From: Spisula solida
Lineage: Eukaryota > Mollusca > Bivalvia > Venerida > Mactridae
Reading direction: 5' to 3'
Length of the DNA: 64,000 bases
Assembly (NCBI GenBank): GCA_947247005.1
Contig: OX365948.1
Coordinates: forward strand, 37,452,601 to 37,516,600
Shown: one piece after another, positions 21,637-36,576 of the stretch
How positions within the stretch are numbered: the stretch's first letter is position 1
How the letters are laid out: every line of letters starts with the position of its first letter
Program-made: the position numbers and the translations under genes
The notes under the pieces: generated by a model
What the model saw: the letters and a program-made list of their open reading frames with translations, nothing else
What the model was told of the DNA's origin: nothing
The model's database searches: none

Positions 21637-23095
21637 AACTACTAGTGTGTAACCAATATCAACCTTACTACATCGTGTAATACGGAGAATTATTATATGA
21701 GTTTAATAAGGATCTTGAGGATATCACGCACACACTCCCTGAATACTTCTCCCCTCCCCTATTCCACTTCTTTCCACTTCTCCCCCCATCTCTCCCACCT
21801 CTAGCAGCCCGTGTTTCAGGATCGCGGCTGGTCATACCATTCTTTGAAAATTCGACAGCATTTCTATTTTCCTCAACACACGAATAAGTTGTTTGACCCC
21901 CGTGGAAGGGTAACTTTAGTATATTTACAGTTCAGGAAAACTTGTTATAGAAGAATCAGCCCCATATAACTGAAAAAAGTTGTTCAGGAACTGCGATAAA
22001 CCCTAATAAACCACCACCTCTCCCCTCTCCCTTCCCCTCTCTTTCTACCCCCCCCCCCTCTTCACCGTCTCCCACAAATATTCAGCATCAGGTTCTCACC
22101 ATGCCGATCCTCTCCTCCCACTCTGAATTAGTCATCGTATCAGGGTTCAATATTGCACACGAAGATGTATCAACATTCTTAAATAAATATTTTATGTTTA
22201 TGTTGAATATTATTGTAATATTTTGTTTCTGTCTCATGACTTTAGTATTTTATGCATCGATACATAAACGCTCATTGAAACATGTCTGTGTGTTTTATGA
22301 TGAGACGTTCCTGTTCGCTCTATTGTTATACTACGCCTAACATAGTAGTTAAATAATAATCAAAGCATACTTTTCCTTTATAAGTATACGTACTTTCTTT
22401 ATGATAAATGTATAAAATATGGGAGAAAATAGTACAGTTTCACTTTTTTTTCTAAATTCAGAATCTGAAACTATTTTGTTATGACTGTATGATATGTGTC
22501 AATCTGTCAATGTTGCCATTATAGATGCAGTACATTCTGACTAAAGTACTTGATCTTCCTTACCGGTAGATCTGATGACATGCGTAGCAGGTTTGAGGAT
22601 ATGATTTTAATCAGATTGAGATGCAGTACAAATATGTTTAAACCAATATTCACCGAACTGCCTAATCTAACGCATTACTTGTAATCAGTCACTATATTTT
22701 ACTTTATACATATGTACTATACTAGAAGTAAGGCGTTCGTAGGACAAATGAGACCTTAACATAATCGCATTGATATCGCCCGTCTACCAGTCATGCACCG
22801 TAGCACATCGTGGCTTTATCCCCAATTGTCAAATTGAAAATGAAAATTTACTTATTAAAAAATAAAACAGTTAATACACAAAATTGATCATATATGATTA
22901 TAAATACAAAACACCAATGCAATATATTTATAAACAACTTGTAACATAATATTTATTGCGTTTAATGTGGGCATAAATTGGTGAAATACGTTAGTACAAA
23001 CTAATTAGAACGAGAACTTGTGATAGATGTGTTGATACGAGGGGCTTATAAGCCTCCATATGGCTGTGGTGTATATTCAGTGGCTGAGTTCAGCG
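21637..23095. other. noncoding with polypyrimidine tracts
   Basis: Long C/T-rich tracts at about 21738-21805 and 22014-22070 (including a C9 run). A 79-codon ORF at 22101-22340 has hydrophobic stretches but no recognised family, and its AT bias suggests it is not coding. Confidence 0.4.
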
Positions 23096-23606
23096 ACTGA
23101 GGCCAGAGTTCTTTTATTTTTCGTTACTCGGACCCTCCTGTCCTATTTTTGGCATTTTCCAAAAAAAAAAAAATTGGAAATCTAAAATGTACACATTTTT
23201 TATATCAAATATTTTGATGATAATGTTACTATACACCTTGTTTTATCATGTATTTCAATATTTTACTAATGATAAGTAGGTATAGTGCTCTCATTTACCA
23301 CTGTGCCATAGGTATCATTGAAAAAATATCTGAAATTTATTTTTAAATAAAATGTACATGTAATTAAATTTCTGTAGATTTTGTAAAATTCTTTATCAAT
23401 GATACCGATACATGTACACTGTATTTGTTATACGAATAATTTGCTGTTAGAACTAACATTGTTGCTTTCAATAATGGACAGTCATTGACTACAATCCACT
23501 GTCAACTACATTTTGGGAGTTTTTATTTTTATTTTTTCCCCTCCTCCTGTGGACTTTTTTCTAAAAAAATGTCAGAGTAACAAAAAATTAAAACACTCTG
23601 GCCTGA
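23096..23606. mobile_element. non-autonomous DNA transposon with about 45-bp inverted ends
   Basis: Left end CTGAGGCCAGAGTTCTTTTA...GTTACTCGGA and right end TCAGAGTAAC...ACACTCTGGCCTGAG are imperfect inverse copies, followed inward by CCTCCTGTCC / a matching CTCCTGTGGAC block. The interior is AT-rich and noncoding. Confidence 0.65.
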
Positions 23607-23925
23607 GTGTATTTATACATTTGTATATGATATAAGTACGGAAGGAAGTAGATGCCTCACTGTATGAGACTCTAGAGGGATGCACTTAAGGGATGTCCAC
23701 CGCACCTTACTACAGTGTACGCGCTGACACTGACACTGATACACACATAGCATGGTATGTCTATAAACCAGATCGATATGATACTACTAGTATTGCTTAA
23801 TAATTCAGTATAGTACATTGATTCACCGCTGCGTCTTTACTGTTACTGAATTGATTGAGGTTTAACGATAAAATTCACACCGTGTTTTTAATGTTGCGGT
23901 TGTGTGAGCCTGTGGGATGAGATTG

Positions 23926-23960
23926 TATATATAAAATACACCAGCTTATATCATTCAGTT
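23926..23960 (+). promoter_or_regulatory. candidate core promoter (TATA plus initiator) of the Patched-type gene
   Basis: TATATATAAAA at 23926-23936, then ATTCAGTT at 23953-23960 about 29 bp downstream of the TATA start, matching an initiator. It would give a 5' UTR of about 410 nt before the ATG at 24370. It competes with the upstream candidate at 19837. Confidence 0.4.
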
Positions 23961-24369
23961 GTTGTATTTCTCTTCAATCTGTGAAACGTTACATCAGTGA
24001 TTTTAGTAATCACTGTGTAGTGATATTACTCAATCCGTTCACCTTTGTATAATTTTTGCTACTTCAAATAATTAACCAATTTAACCGTTCAACACACACC
24101 GGATCTCGATTACTGAGTAGTGAAGTTTCATAAAACTTGAAAATATAATTTTCCCTAAGGTTAGACGAAAATAACTTTACAGTTCTACTCTTTATTGTTT
24201 AACTTAATGATTGTGAACTAGATGTAGATTTACTATTATATAAATTATCGTGAAACAAGGAAATTGTCAAGCTGGGAGATAGAGAACGGACGTGTTTTAA
24301 TGTTGTAGTGAAATATATGTCTGGATAATTCATTAAAGTTTTAACATATCTTGTTAACTTTAACAGAGA

Positions 24370-24587
24370 ATGATGTCGGTAAATAAACCGTTAATGAACG
24401 GAGGCAGTGGTACCAAGCATGGACATACAGAATCCTGCCAGCTACACGATGAGAACAAGGGTGATAATAACTGTGATAATAATGGTGATAACAAGACAAT
24501 CGATCAAAGACAAACCTGCTGTCAATGTTCATTCCTCAAACAAATTAGCAACGGTATTGTGAGTGGCCTGGAACTAGCATTTTATAG
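24370..24587 (+). CDS. Patched-type gene, exon 1 (N-terminus)
   Basis: ATG codons at 24370 and 24373 open a polar Asn/Asp/Gly-rich segment, then TCCQCSFLKQISNGIVSGL before TM1. The donor ATAG|GTAAGACT leaves phase 2. An acceptor-like TTTAACAG ends at 24366, so the exon may be spliced to an upstream leader. Confidence 0.85.
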
Positions 24588-27500
24588 GTAAGACTATACG
24601 ACATGTTTAACTATTTAGTCCTAGTAACTTCTGTATTTATTATATCGCTGCGTATCTTTAATTAAAACTACATTGGTACAATGAATCCCAATCATTGAAG
24701 CCTTCATATACATCAACAAAATCATCGTCATCATAACCATCTGTACTACTTTCATCAATTTAATCAACATCATCATCAGCATCATCATCATCATCAGCAT
24801 CATCATCAGCAGAATCATCAGCATCATCATCAGCAGCATCATCAGCATCATCATCAGCAGCATCACTTTATCGTGATCTACGTCATCATCAACATTATCA
24901 CCACCAACAACACAATTATCACAAATATCTACACAATCGTCATCTTCTACATGAACAACATCAACATTATTGTCACTAGCATCACCAATAACGTTAATGA
25001 GTATCACCCGAATCAGCATAAACATCAATAACTAAGGGACGTTAGCTGTCAGCTGGCTTCGTTGTATTTACCAAACAACAGAACAGAACAGAACAGAACA
25101 GAACATTTTTTTCTATCGGGCATAAATGCAACATGGCTTTAGTACAGTCAGGTTGTATAATAATTACATTATAATAACATTGAGAGCAGACATAACATGA
25201 TTTGATACAAAATTATTGATATCAAATGTTACTTGAAAAAGAATAAAACATTGTTGTGGATTATTACGATCTTGCCGATTGGATAAAACCAGTTGTACAG
25301 GTGAATAAATGAGGTGACTTTGTACACGCTCATACAGCAACGTGTATAGTTATTAAAATTGCTCGATAGGTTACGATTTGAAAATGGGAAATTATGTGGC
25401 GATCAAAGATTTTATACTGAGATAAAAGGCTTTGTCAAGACATATTTTATAAATACAGCGTATGCATGGAGTAACCATAAAATTACATACATGTGTATCC
25501 ATTGTTGACCACAATCGCTATTAAATGCAAATGTCTAGTTTGAATGCTTCATATAATTATAGCTTGCACACAAACCCTTCATGCAATTCAATCACCAGCT
25601 ACCGATTCCCATTTACAGCCGAGCCCCTATTTATCTTTTGAAAATGATAGCGCAATATGCTTGCTATTTATTATTTTGATGAGATTTTGCACGGTAATAC
25701 TAATAATTTGTTAGTCGATAAATGCTTTTATTTGTTTATTTTTTATATATCAGGCAGCATTTGTCAACATTCAACCATTTTTCTTTCATTCTGGTTTTTC
25801 TATTCACAAAATTCATTTAATTTTAATGATTTTTACCGATTGGTAAAAAAATGTGTGGCATTTTTAAAGAACGGATTGATTTCTATTTTGATTATAACTT
25901 CAATGAATGCCGATTTATTGCCGGTATTGGAAATATTTAGCCAATATAAATCAGAAAGTGATCTACACTGAATATACTACATGTCTACTATAGTCCGTTT
26001 AATCAGGTCTGTCACTTGTATACACACATTGCAATAACATAACATTGTATTTGTTTTTAACATTTTGATTTAAGAAAAGGACAGTGAGAACTAAATACTT
26101 AATTCATAAATCCACATACTAATACACAAAATATCTATTTAAGTAATACATGTACATTAATAAGAGAAACACTTGCTTATGTACATAATGTTATGTAAAC
26201 AAGTGACTGACCTAAATAGTCGATTTATACCTACACACATACAAAATGACGGGGATAATAAAAAAATCTCCTTTAAAGCTTAAGAACAACAGTAAAAACA
26301 AAAAAATATTCAACTTGTGAATGAGTCTGACATAATTTGAAAATAATACTAGTACTTTTTAGGTAAAGAATTGAAACTAAGTAATAAGCAGTAAAGAATT
26401 GAAACGCAATACAAATTAGTAAAGAGCTGAAACGAAGTAAAAAGAAAACTTATCAGAAAATAAAGGAAGCAACAGTAGCAATCGATGAAAACAAAACAAA
26501 ACAGCAAAGTTCTGATATAATGATTACAACAACATCGAAGCAAATATTCATTAGATTAGCTTAGATTTAACGTATTTAGCGTTATGTGCATTGCTTGCAA
26601 AACAGGTTCTAATAATTTCTAACAGCTTCTATCAGTTCTCGATGTCTGCCTCTGACGGTGTTAGTGACTCGAATTACGTGGGATGAATGATGAGAAATAG
26701 CAATGAAGAGCTACGTCATAAGGCTGATTGAAACTTAAAGGTGCTGCCTCACAGATTGGGCTAAAAATTTTGTATATCGTGATTTTCCAACCTAACCAAG
26801 TATTGATGTAGTAGAAAGCCACTGACGGTTGCTTTATGAAAGATTTGGTGCAAATAAGCGATTTTAACCACTCTCGATATAGCCCACTGAGTTTCCTTCC
26901 AACATGCTTTGTGAATTATGCAATTCACACATAATTGAACTGTAACATCAACAAACTACAGCATATACATCAGTGAGGTATTTGGTTCGTTTTTCGATTC
27001 GTTTTCAACAAATGCGAACACATTTCAGGCAATTCAGTAATAGTAGTGTTTATTCTATAGGGTATACCCTATAGAATGTTTGATGTAAAAATACTAAATA
27101 ACTACAAAATGCCGAAGTTTCTCAAGTTATTTTAGATGTCAGTTTGGTTGTTTATGGGGTATACAGGCAACTATACCAAAATTAAGCGAATATTTGACAA
27201 TTTTTTTTTCAATACATCAATATGTGAGGCAGTCCCTTTAACATGTAACAACCACTCTTAACAAGATCAAGATTTCCGCAGAATTGATCAACTTTGTAAC
27301 AGCTGCAACTAACAGTGAAAATCTACTGTTGCACATAATGATAAAACTAACATCATAAGATACTTTGCACGTATTGATAAAGTTTTATCAAACTATATTA
27401 AAATAACAAAAATATGAGAACAAAACCTTTTCTAGATTCAACTTTGACTTTCTCTCTGATCTGTCATGCATATGTTCATACTTACCATTGTAACCGAGAA

Positions 27501-29348
27501 CAATAAATTATTTGATCTGAACAAACACTCATATTATTGTTGTATTATTCATTAAACTAGAAGGCAGTAAAACACTTCTTCTTTGTACCAACCCGGGAAA
27601 CACTTTGAGCATTAGAATGGAACTCTATTACCTGTGTGGGGGACCCAGTACACACATTTCATTTCGTTGTTTACCGTTTCTTAATATATGCGACTGTTTT
27701 TTATTAGTTTGCTTATTTTATTTCCATTTCTTTTCATTTTTATCAAGTTGCTTTCAACCAAGTGTGAATACTATTTAATTGACATATATTGAGTTTCATT
27801 TGAAAGAAACACTGATCAATGAAAAAGAAACGTAATTTCAACGAGATGTATATATGTGCTCCGGTTATTATTGATCAAGTTAAATGTTGAGTTGACACTC
27901 AAACACTCCAATAGATCAATGAGACAATGATCAATGTCCCATGAACAGTGTAGCAATACCACGTGACATTTGGCTACAGTTACAAGAAGAAATTTGCAAA
28001 TATTGGAAAATAATAAAATTGCCATAAGTATTTTATTTCTTCGTCGATTTCTATGAACGCCACGCTAAGGGGGAAACTATTTGCTTTCTTATGGGTATTT
28101 TATTTTCCAGTGTTTACAAATTTCTTCTTGCAACTGTAGCCAAAAGTCACGTGTTATTGTTACACTGATGAGGATACATGGACTATTTTACCGATATACC
28201 CAATTCATTTGATAAACTCACAACTGATGTCGAGATAAGGGGTTATTAAAAAGCACAGACTAAAATAAATCTAAAATATCCGTATAGAAAATGAAGTTTT
28301 AAAGTACAAAAAGTACATAAAATGTACATTCACACAATAACTAGTATTGAGTACCGAAAACCCAAACAAAATTAAACCCAGAGGTAAAATTACGTATTCT
28401 AATAAAACCATCAAAAGATGATATGTGGTTTTATTTTCTATAAATTATTAATCGAACTATGTATCAAACGAGTATGAATTATAATGTTTCGATCATTATC
28501 CAATGTGCACTGATGTGCACTAGTGTGCACTAGCTCATAACGAGGAGGACAGACGTTGATACACTAACCGGTGTACTCCATGCACCGAATTCTGCTCTCA
28601 TAAGCAGTTTTTAAACCGATCCCTGCTCATTACAGATGTACCATGAATTCGATTGCTTTGTGGTTAATTATGAATAAGGTTATTTCCATTCAACCAACCT
28701 TCGTACCCAACAACCCGCGTACAGGAATAACGATTGCATGTATAGTTCTTTGTTCATGAAAGCATTACTTGGGGTATAATGGATTTTTGCACTCCTGAGT
28801 TTAGAAACATTTTACTATGATGTTAACGGATTAAAAACCTACATAAATCAGTCAATATCAGCTTTCAAGTTCATATAGTTCATGACAGTCGGTTGATCTG
28901 TGGTAGATGTTAAAATATTGATGGTTACTTTAATGGTGTTATATTTAATGTTGTTTTATCTAATGGTGTTATATTACATCGGTTACAAAACATGTACTTG
29001 CAGTTTGTTGTAAAGTTAATAAAATTACTCGATGTATTGGCTAACCTCTTGCGTAGCTACAAGTTTATTGTGCCTACTCGTATATACATATTGTATTCAT
29101 TATTTCTGTATGATGTATGTACACCTATAAAATAACGTAACAAAAGAAATGATTTATACATACTGAACCATTCAACAATGGCTTATAAGAGACATTGAAA
29201 TTAGACACACAAAAAATAAAAAAATAATGCATTTGGCAGCAGCAAAAACAACAGAAACAACATGAACAGCAACAGCAACAACAACAGGAACAGCAGCAGC
29301 AGCAGCAACAACAGGAACAGCAGCAGCAGCAACAGGAACAGCAGCAGC

Positions 29349-29412
<64 letters not shown>

Positions 29413-32400
29413 TCAAAGTAATAACAACAACAACAGCAGAACAACAACTGCAGCAGTAGTAACAGCAGCAGCAGCAACAACAAGAACAACAACAAACAGC
29501 AGCAACATCAGGAGCAACAGCAACATAAGCAAAAACAACAACAGTAACAATGACACCAGCAGCAGAAACAGTAGAAATAACAAAAACAACAACGATATTC
29601 ATATTGAATTCAAATGTATAATAATTCATAGCATGTATTATTTGACGATTGAATTTTCAAAACTATTAAATGAAATACTCGCCTACTGGCCATGTTAATA
29701 AATTGTCAGTGAATTGGTTTGGATGTGAGAACTACTCCTAGTTTACAATTTTTTAAACGTTACCATACGAGTACTAACCAGGTTCATGTTTTGTCATCCA
29801 ATACCCCATGCGTGCAATGTTTATTACTTGTATGACTATAATAGTATATGGTGACGCATATATACCCTGGGCTCGGTCTCTGTAAACGTACACTTTAATC
29901 TCTATATGCATGGTTGATGCTACATGCACTATATAGATCAATTAGACTGTCTAGTTAGGCTCTTAATTACAAAAATAGTTATAGTTTTTGATATAAAGCC
30001 TTATTCTTATTCATATTCAAACTGCTCACCGTATCATTAGGCCTTTTCGACTAGGCCGTTTCTTGGAGCAGGGTGTGGTTCCCGTCCTCAATATTAAAGT
30101 AGTTGTACTGTAAGTACTGTACGGGTATTGTAAGCGGAGGACGGGAAACAGACTTTAACCAGCTCCAAGAAACAGCCCAGTCGAAAAGGTCAGTTGTATG
30201 TAAACTATTATTTATTAAGTCGGTCATTTCTATTCAAATAGTGTGATCGTATTGTAAAAAGATAATATTAAGTCAGACAGGCAAGGCAGCGATCTACTTA
30301 ACCAGCCGAGCACATAAAACATAAAAACATACAAGGCAAAATTGAAATTGCCCCATATTTGTCCATTTTATAGGAATAATGTGAGCTCATCCTTCCGGTA
30401 CCCCTGTCTCCATTATTTCTCAAGAATGGTCATCTAATTGTTTTTTTCCGGCGTAAATCGTCAGAAACATCAGTCATTTTTGTTGCTCCGATAAATATAT
30501 AAATTACAAAGCATAAAGATCGAGATGGCCAGAATGAGTGTATACCTAATAACTTCGACGAGACCCCCCTGGTACCTGAGTCTGTTTATGACTTTGTCGA
30601 TGATATTCGGAGGATAAATAAAGAGGAATACATTCAAAATTGACATCAACATTGATTGTGGTATTATTGCTGAGGTGGGCTTATTATTGAGGTCGTCTAT
30701 ATGTGATAAAAATGTTGTTGAACAGTGGTTAGGATTGGGGGTAAAATGTACTTTGTGTTGTTGTTTTCAGACTTGGTAAATTTGTGGCCAGACATCCATG
30801 GAAGACGATACTTGTGAGTGTGTTGGTGTGTGTAGCTGCTGGTGTCGGTCTTATGAAATGGCACGAGGAGACAGATTATGTCAAGGTAGGAAAATAGGAA
30901 AAAAATAGGAAATCAAGTGGTCATACATTTAGGTCCGATTGTGCCGTATACAGTGTGTATTGTTGATGGTTATACTAGTAAGTCTCGCATCAATATACGG
31001 ATACCCCGGAAGTTGAGGTGTTTATCTGGCGCATGCGCATAAGCGTCACGGGAAGACACTTTCCAAGGGAGGTAAACTAGTTTCGGGAAAGGCTTTTTAT
31101 AAACAGTCAAACATGTCTGTAAAGACCACCAATATGAGCAGTAAAAAGTGGTCTTTATTAACAGGTAGTCTCTCGTTAAATGTCAAAACAAATCATCCGA
31201 TGAAAGCCTAGCAGATGGTCTTCAAACAGGTTTTGGATATGTGCTTGTTTAGTTGGGCATTGTGTCTTTTTGTGTTTAATGTTTCCAGTGCTCGGTTGGT
31301 TCAGTTGGGCATTGTGCATTGTGTGTTTTTAATGTTTGCTGTGATCGGCTGGTTAAGTTGAGTGCTGCCTTCCCTGTCTGACTTTATAGAATCTTTTTGT
31401 AATGATGATATGTGTTCTACAGTGGTCTTTTACACAGGTTTGTTCGTATTTGACATTGTGTTATCGTTTATTTGTATATAGGTATGGTTACCGCGGGGGT
31501 CTAGGATGTATGATGAGTATTTATGGATTCAAGAATATTTTCCTGAAAGTATTCGATATGAAAAGGTGATAATAGAAGATGAGAATGTGCTCAGTGTGGA
31601 ATCTATAAATGCCGTAAGTATAATTGATAATCTCATTTGCGTGTTCAATATGTTAAAATATGTCCATAATTTGTTAATAGTGTGAATACTGGTTAATTTT
31701 AAAGCGCTTTGCGGTGCTGACCATCTAGACCGTCTGGATATGAACTGGTTGGAAACCCAGAGGTGGTTTCCCGTCTATTGACGCTATGCACCTGACGCAT
31801 TTTAAAAAGAACGAACCAATGAGTCTATTCGGAAAGCGTTACAGGTTAACGCATCCGAACTCCTTGTATCAAACAACTGTCCCTGGCTTCTCTCGAATTC
31901 TGGGGTCATTTGACCAATATATATGGCAGGGAAAAACCGGATAACCACGCAATTAAGTGGAGAAGCATCATCTCTGATCATCTTAAATTGATATAGATTA
32001 TATATAATTATGTACATTGTAATTGATAGACCATTTAAGGTAGAGTTTTGTGGTCTCACTATTATCGAAACAACAGAATATAATTGAACGAAAATGCATT
32101 TTATTCTAGATGTTTGATATTTATGAAAAAACGAAGCAGTTCGTTGTGGAAGATGGATCGACAATAAATGAACTTTGCATCAAGTAAGTTATTTGTTAAG
32201 TACCTAAATGCTGCACGACTGTACCTGGTTTACCCTCAAGTTGATATATCTGTATAACGCATACAGGTACTATAACACGAGAGACTGTATGTCTCATCTT
32301 AAATGCAGAATTTACATCAATTAAAATGTATCATAGTAATTATTATAAGTTTTATACCAGGCTTATAATAAATGATCATCTCACGGAGGATCTATCAGTG

Positions 32401-35400
32401 CAAAGGTGTGTTTAGAATATTTACACGCTAACCTTTTATACGTAAACAAAACAGTAAAACCTCGTTATCTCGAGGACCCATCGGGACAAGCCAAATGCTC
32501 GAGTTAAGCCAGGTGCTCGAAATATCCGAAGTCAATGATGAATTGTTGTTATGACTAATTGTAGCTGTGTTTATAACGAAAATAAGTTTGAAATTTGCTC
32601 GAATTAGGCCGGGTGCTCGAATAATCGCTGCTCGTATTACCGAGGTTTTACTGTACTTTAAATTAGGCACCCTCTCAATTAGAAGACCACCACCAGGACC
32701 TTTTAAAACTAGTCTCATACCTTACTTACCAGGGTACTGTTTTATCAAAGCACTTACGGAAATAGTAAACTTACGATCAAATTTAAATTATTTATAATTT
32801 GTTTACACTTATAACGTGTGGTAAATGCAGCTTCAATACTAATACTGATTCAGTTAATGAACTCCTACAATCCATATCCGTCACCAATTTGCAGTTGTTT
32901 TAAAACTATGAATAATTTAAATTTGAGCGTAACTATAAGTTTTTCGTAAGCGCTTTGATAAAACAGTACCCTGGTCTTAACAGCGAAACTATTAAATGGA
33001 TCTGTGAAAATGTTGGTCTTATAATTGATGTGACCTTTCGGTGAGATTTTACTGTAATTTCGAGGTGACCTCTATATGAGGTTTTACTGTAAACTTGGAC
33101 TGACTAAAACTGTATAAAACATGACTGGCAAACAATCGTCCAACGTTCATGAATACTTCTATTATATGTAGTAAACCGAATGAAACTTTGTTGACTCCAT
33201 CGTGTCGTGGTTGTTTTTGTTTATATGTTTTATGTCTGTATGAGACATTGATCTACAATAAACAAGTGTTTGTGTACAAGCATGTTAATCTTTGTCTATG
33301 CTAACTCGGTGAAATAATCGTCTGTAAATGTTTTATGTGAATGTCAGCTCGGACATTATTTATACATATGAATGTAGCTAGAGTGAACAGTTAAAAGTTT
33401 ATTCTATGAATATAATAGTCTACTCTCGATGATTTTGTTCATGACTCAGAATTGGAACGGTCGTTACTAAACCCCGGAGCGGAAAAGGAGATTTGTATAT
33501 TTTTACATACAATTCCGTGTTCCGTACCAGTCCGGGTTTTATAACCAGTAAGTGTAAGGGCGATTTTGAAGTCACAGAACTGTATGGATCACAGCAAACA
33601 TATCGTATATACATGTATATTAAATATAGAGCTAAATATTTTTATATTTCGTCTACTCATCGGCAAAATGCCTAACTGTAATTCAAATAAATTGCATAAA
33701 CTATTCTGCTAAAACTACTGCAAGAGCACAGTCCCCGTTAAAACCCGTAACATAGTTTAGTTTATACTAATTTATTAAAGGTCGATTTTGAAACATTTTT
33801 TTTCCAACTTATATCAATCACTCTCGACACCTCATTCCTGATGTTATCCATCGCCACGAGGGTATGAGATAAGAGAAGCCAGTATCCCCTTTATGCTGAG
33901 CGTCTAGCAAGGGAATTTCTGGTACCATTTTTATTTCGTCTTTGGTATGACGCGGCCAGGGATCGAACCCTAGACCTTCCGCACTTGAACGCTCAACCAC
34001 TAGGCTATCAAGGAGGCGGTAGGTTATCGAGGAGACTCGAAACATAATGGATATATGTGATAGCGAAAGTTTTCATACCACACAATTAAATTCTCAACGT
34101 GGTGTTTGCTGTTTTAATTAACCTGTCAATAAATGAGTAACTGTACAGTACCTGCATGCTATAGAAGTCGCGGTGAGGAATACTTATCTGTAAGATGCAG
34201 CTACTTTGTTATTACATTAATTTTAACAGTTTAAAATCGTGAGTGCATTTTAGACGCGTATAATCCGTATTTTAATTTACGATTATAAATTATGTATAAC
34301 TTTTATCTATTTAAGGGCTGGTCCTATATGTAGGGTAAACAGTATACTAGAACTATGGAGCTACGACAAGACCACCATAAGATCTCTTACAACCGACAAA
34401 ATATTCCACACAGTCAATCAAGACTCTATATACAGGTCAGTGTGTAGTTAAGAGCTGGCGATTAATCTATATACACATGGGTACTGTTTTATTAAAGAAA
34501 TTACGAAATCTACAGTTCACTCAAATTTAAAGTCTTTATAATTCTTTAACAATTGCAAATTGGCGACGAATATGGTTTGTAGAAGTTCCTTACTTGAATT
34601 ATTATTAGTATTGTAGCTCTATTAACTACACTTTACAATCGAAAACAAATGATAAATAATTTAAATTTGATCGTAAATTTATGATTTCCGTAAGTGCTTT
34701 GATAAAACAGTACCATGTAGTTTAGTGTTAATGTTAATATACGCTGGTGACAATGGATTAATAGATCTTGCCATTAACAAACATACGTTTTCACTGTGGA
34801 TCACGCAACCATTTCATACACCATACAAGTACATTTTGCAATACTGTGATTCAGTTATTTACGTGTCAGTACACATTTCAACACAGTGATTAAAACATTT
34901 TTACTAACATTCAAATGCATCAAACTAGGCGACAAAAATGTCAATTTTTCAATTAGTATGACTTTTCATGCAGAGAATAAACCGACTTAATTTATGTACT
35001 AGTGATGTGAACAGATTATACTCACAGTATATATTAAAGAGGGTGTAGCGGCATCTTTTCAAACTTTTCTTAAAATTGTTATCAAACTGTTAAGTAACTA
35101 CAAGTGCATACTCTTACCATGAAAGTGAAAAAGAACAAATTGCTAAAATGTACGGATCTTAAATAACCAAAGCATGTAAATAACAAAAACATATTGTGCA
35201 TATACTGGTTACGAGACATATGGAAGACGTGGTATTATGAGTCAACCCCCAAAAATAATTACCGATTAATGATTATGCATTAATAATTAAAGATCTGTAC
35301 TTTTTATCAATACATAATTCTACTTTTTTATAAGAGTGTACTCTAGAAATGAGTATACAATTACATCAGAATTTTATAAAAATTAAATAAGTTGGTTTAG

Positions 35401-36450
35401 AGATTATGCTACATCCTCTTTAACTGTAAGGGTAAGTTTTTATCAGAATGTTGGATATAGGGAGGAATATGATCAATAAGACAGATGTGTGATTACCACA
35501 TCAGACAAATCATAAGTGTGCACGTATATACAAATGTGTACGTACGCAATAATTAAACCAATTATTTCTTCCTTGATCGCATGCTAATATGATCTTTCCA
35601 GTTTATGAACACATGTAGCTATTATCTGTTAATACGTCCATCTATTTTTTAATAGTCAATGCAAACTCTCGTCTAGACGATCCGGAGCTTGTAAAGGGCT
35701 CTCGTTCAAGTACTTTCTTAGTCTGGTGTAGTTAATACTCGTGCAACTGTTGCTAGAGTGGTTGGCGCGTATACAGACTGTGTATGTTTTAACCACAGGA
35801 ACTTGCATTTATAATTTGAAAAAAAAATGATTTTTTTTCACTAGGCCTACTGTAGATCTACTATTAAAATATAGTAGTGAAAAAAATGTTTTTTTTTCAT
35901 TTTTTTTTCAAATTATAAATGCAAGTTCCTGTGGTTTTAACATATGTTTATAGTTAACTTCATTGTTTCCTCATTGCTGTCTAATTAGTTTTGAATAAGC
36001 GTGTTAAAATAAGCATGTTAAAATAAGCATGTTAAAATAAGCATGTTAAAATAAGCATGTTAAAATAAGCATGTTAAAATAAGCATTGTGTATACAAGAA
36101 ATCAAAATATCGATTGATTGGGTATTAGCACACCACAAACGTTTTTTTAAAAAAAAATTTGTTATTGTGTTAAAATATACATGTATACTGGTTCGTATAC
36201 ATGTACAGGGTGGCAACTCATATATGTCCGGATAACAAAATGTAATACATGTATATGTAATTTATTTTGCGCACTTGATCAATTTTCTCATCTGTACGAA
36301 CAGCTCCGGACAAAACCATACTTATGGTCACCCTGTAAATTTGTATACTAGTATCTGGCATCACAAACCCTATATAAGCATTATATTGAATACATTTGCC
36401 TCTTAATTTGTTCCATGTCTATAATACCAGAAATTGGTGTTGACATTATC

Positions 36451-36482
<32 letters not shown>

Positions 36483-36528
36483 CGGACGGACGGACGGACG
36501 GACGGACGGACGGACGGACGGACGGACG

Positions 36529-36576
<48 letters not shown>

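Larger units (their letters stand above)
24588..30770 (+). other. intron 1 of the Patched-type gene
   Basis: 6.2 kb with no coding exon seen. It holds an ATC/CAG-type trinucleotide tract, an ACAGA repeat, a family H MITE, a piggyBac-like MITE, a fold-back MITE, a large CAA/CAG tract and a GGCCTTTTCGA MITE. The ORF at 25657-25971 is AT-driven and has no family features. Confidence 0.6.

Noticed and set aside
22101..22340. 79-codon ORF with hydrophobic stretches as a small membrane protein
   Set aside because: Biased AT-rich residues, no supporting promoter, splice or family features.
25657..25971. 104-codon ORF in intron 1 as an extra exon or gene
   Set aside because: Phe/Ile/Leu/Lys-rich composition follows from AT-rich DNA; no splice sites fit and exon 1 joins exon 2 directly in phase.
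29172..29629. Poly-Leu/Val/Ala and Asn/Ser-rich ORFs that could pass for a glutamine-rich or membrane protein
   Set aside because: They follow CAG/CAA repeats on both strands with no flanking unique coding sequence.
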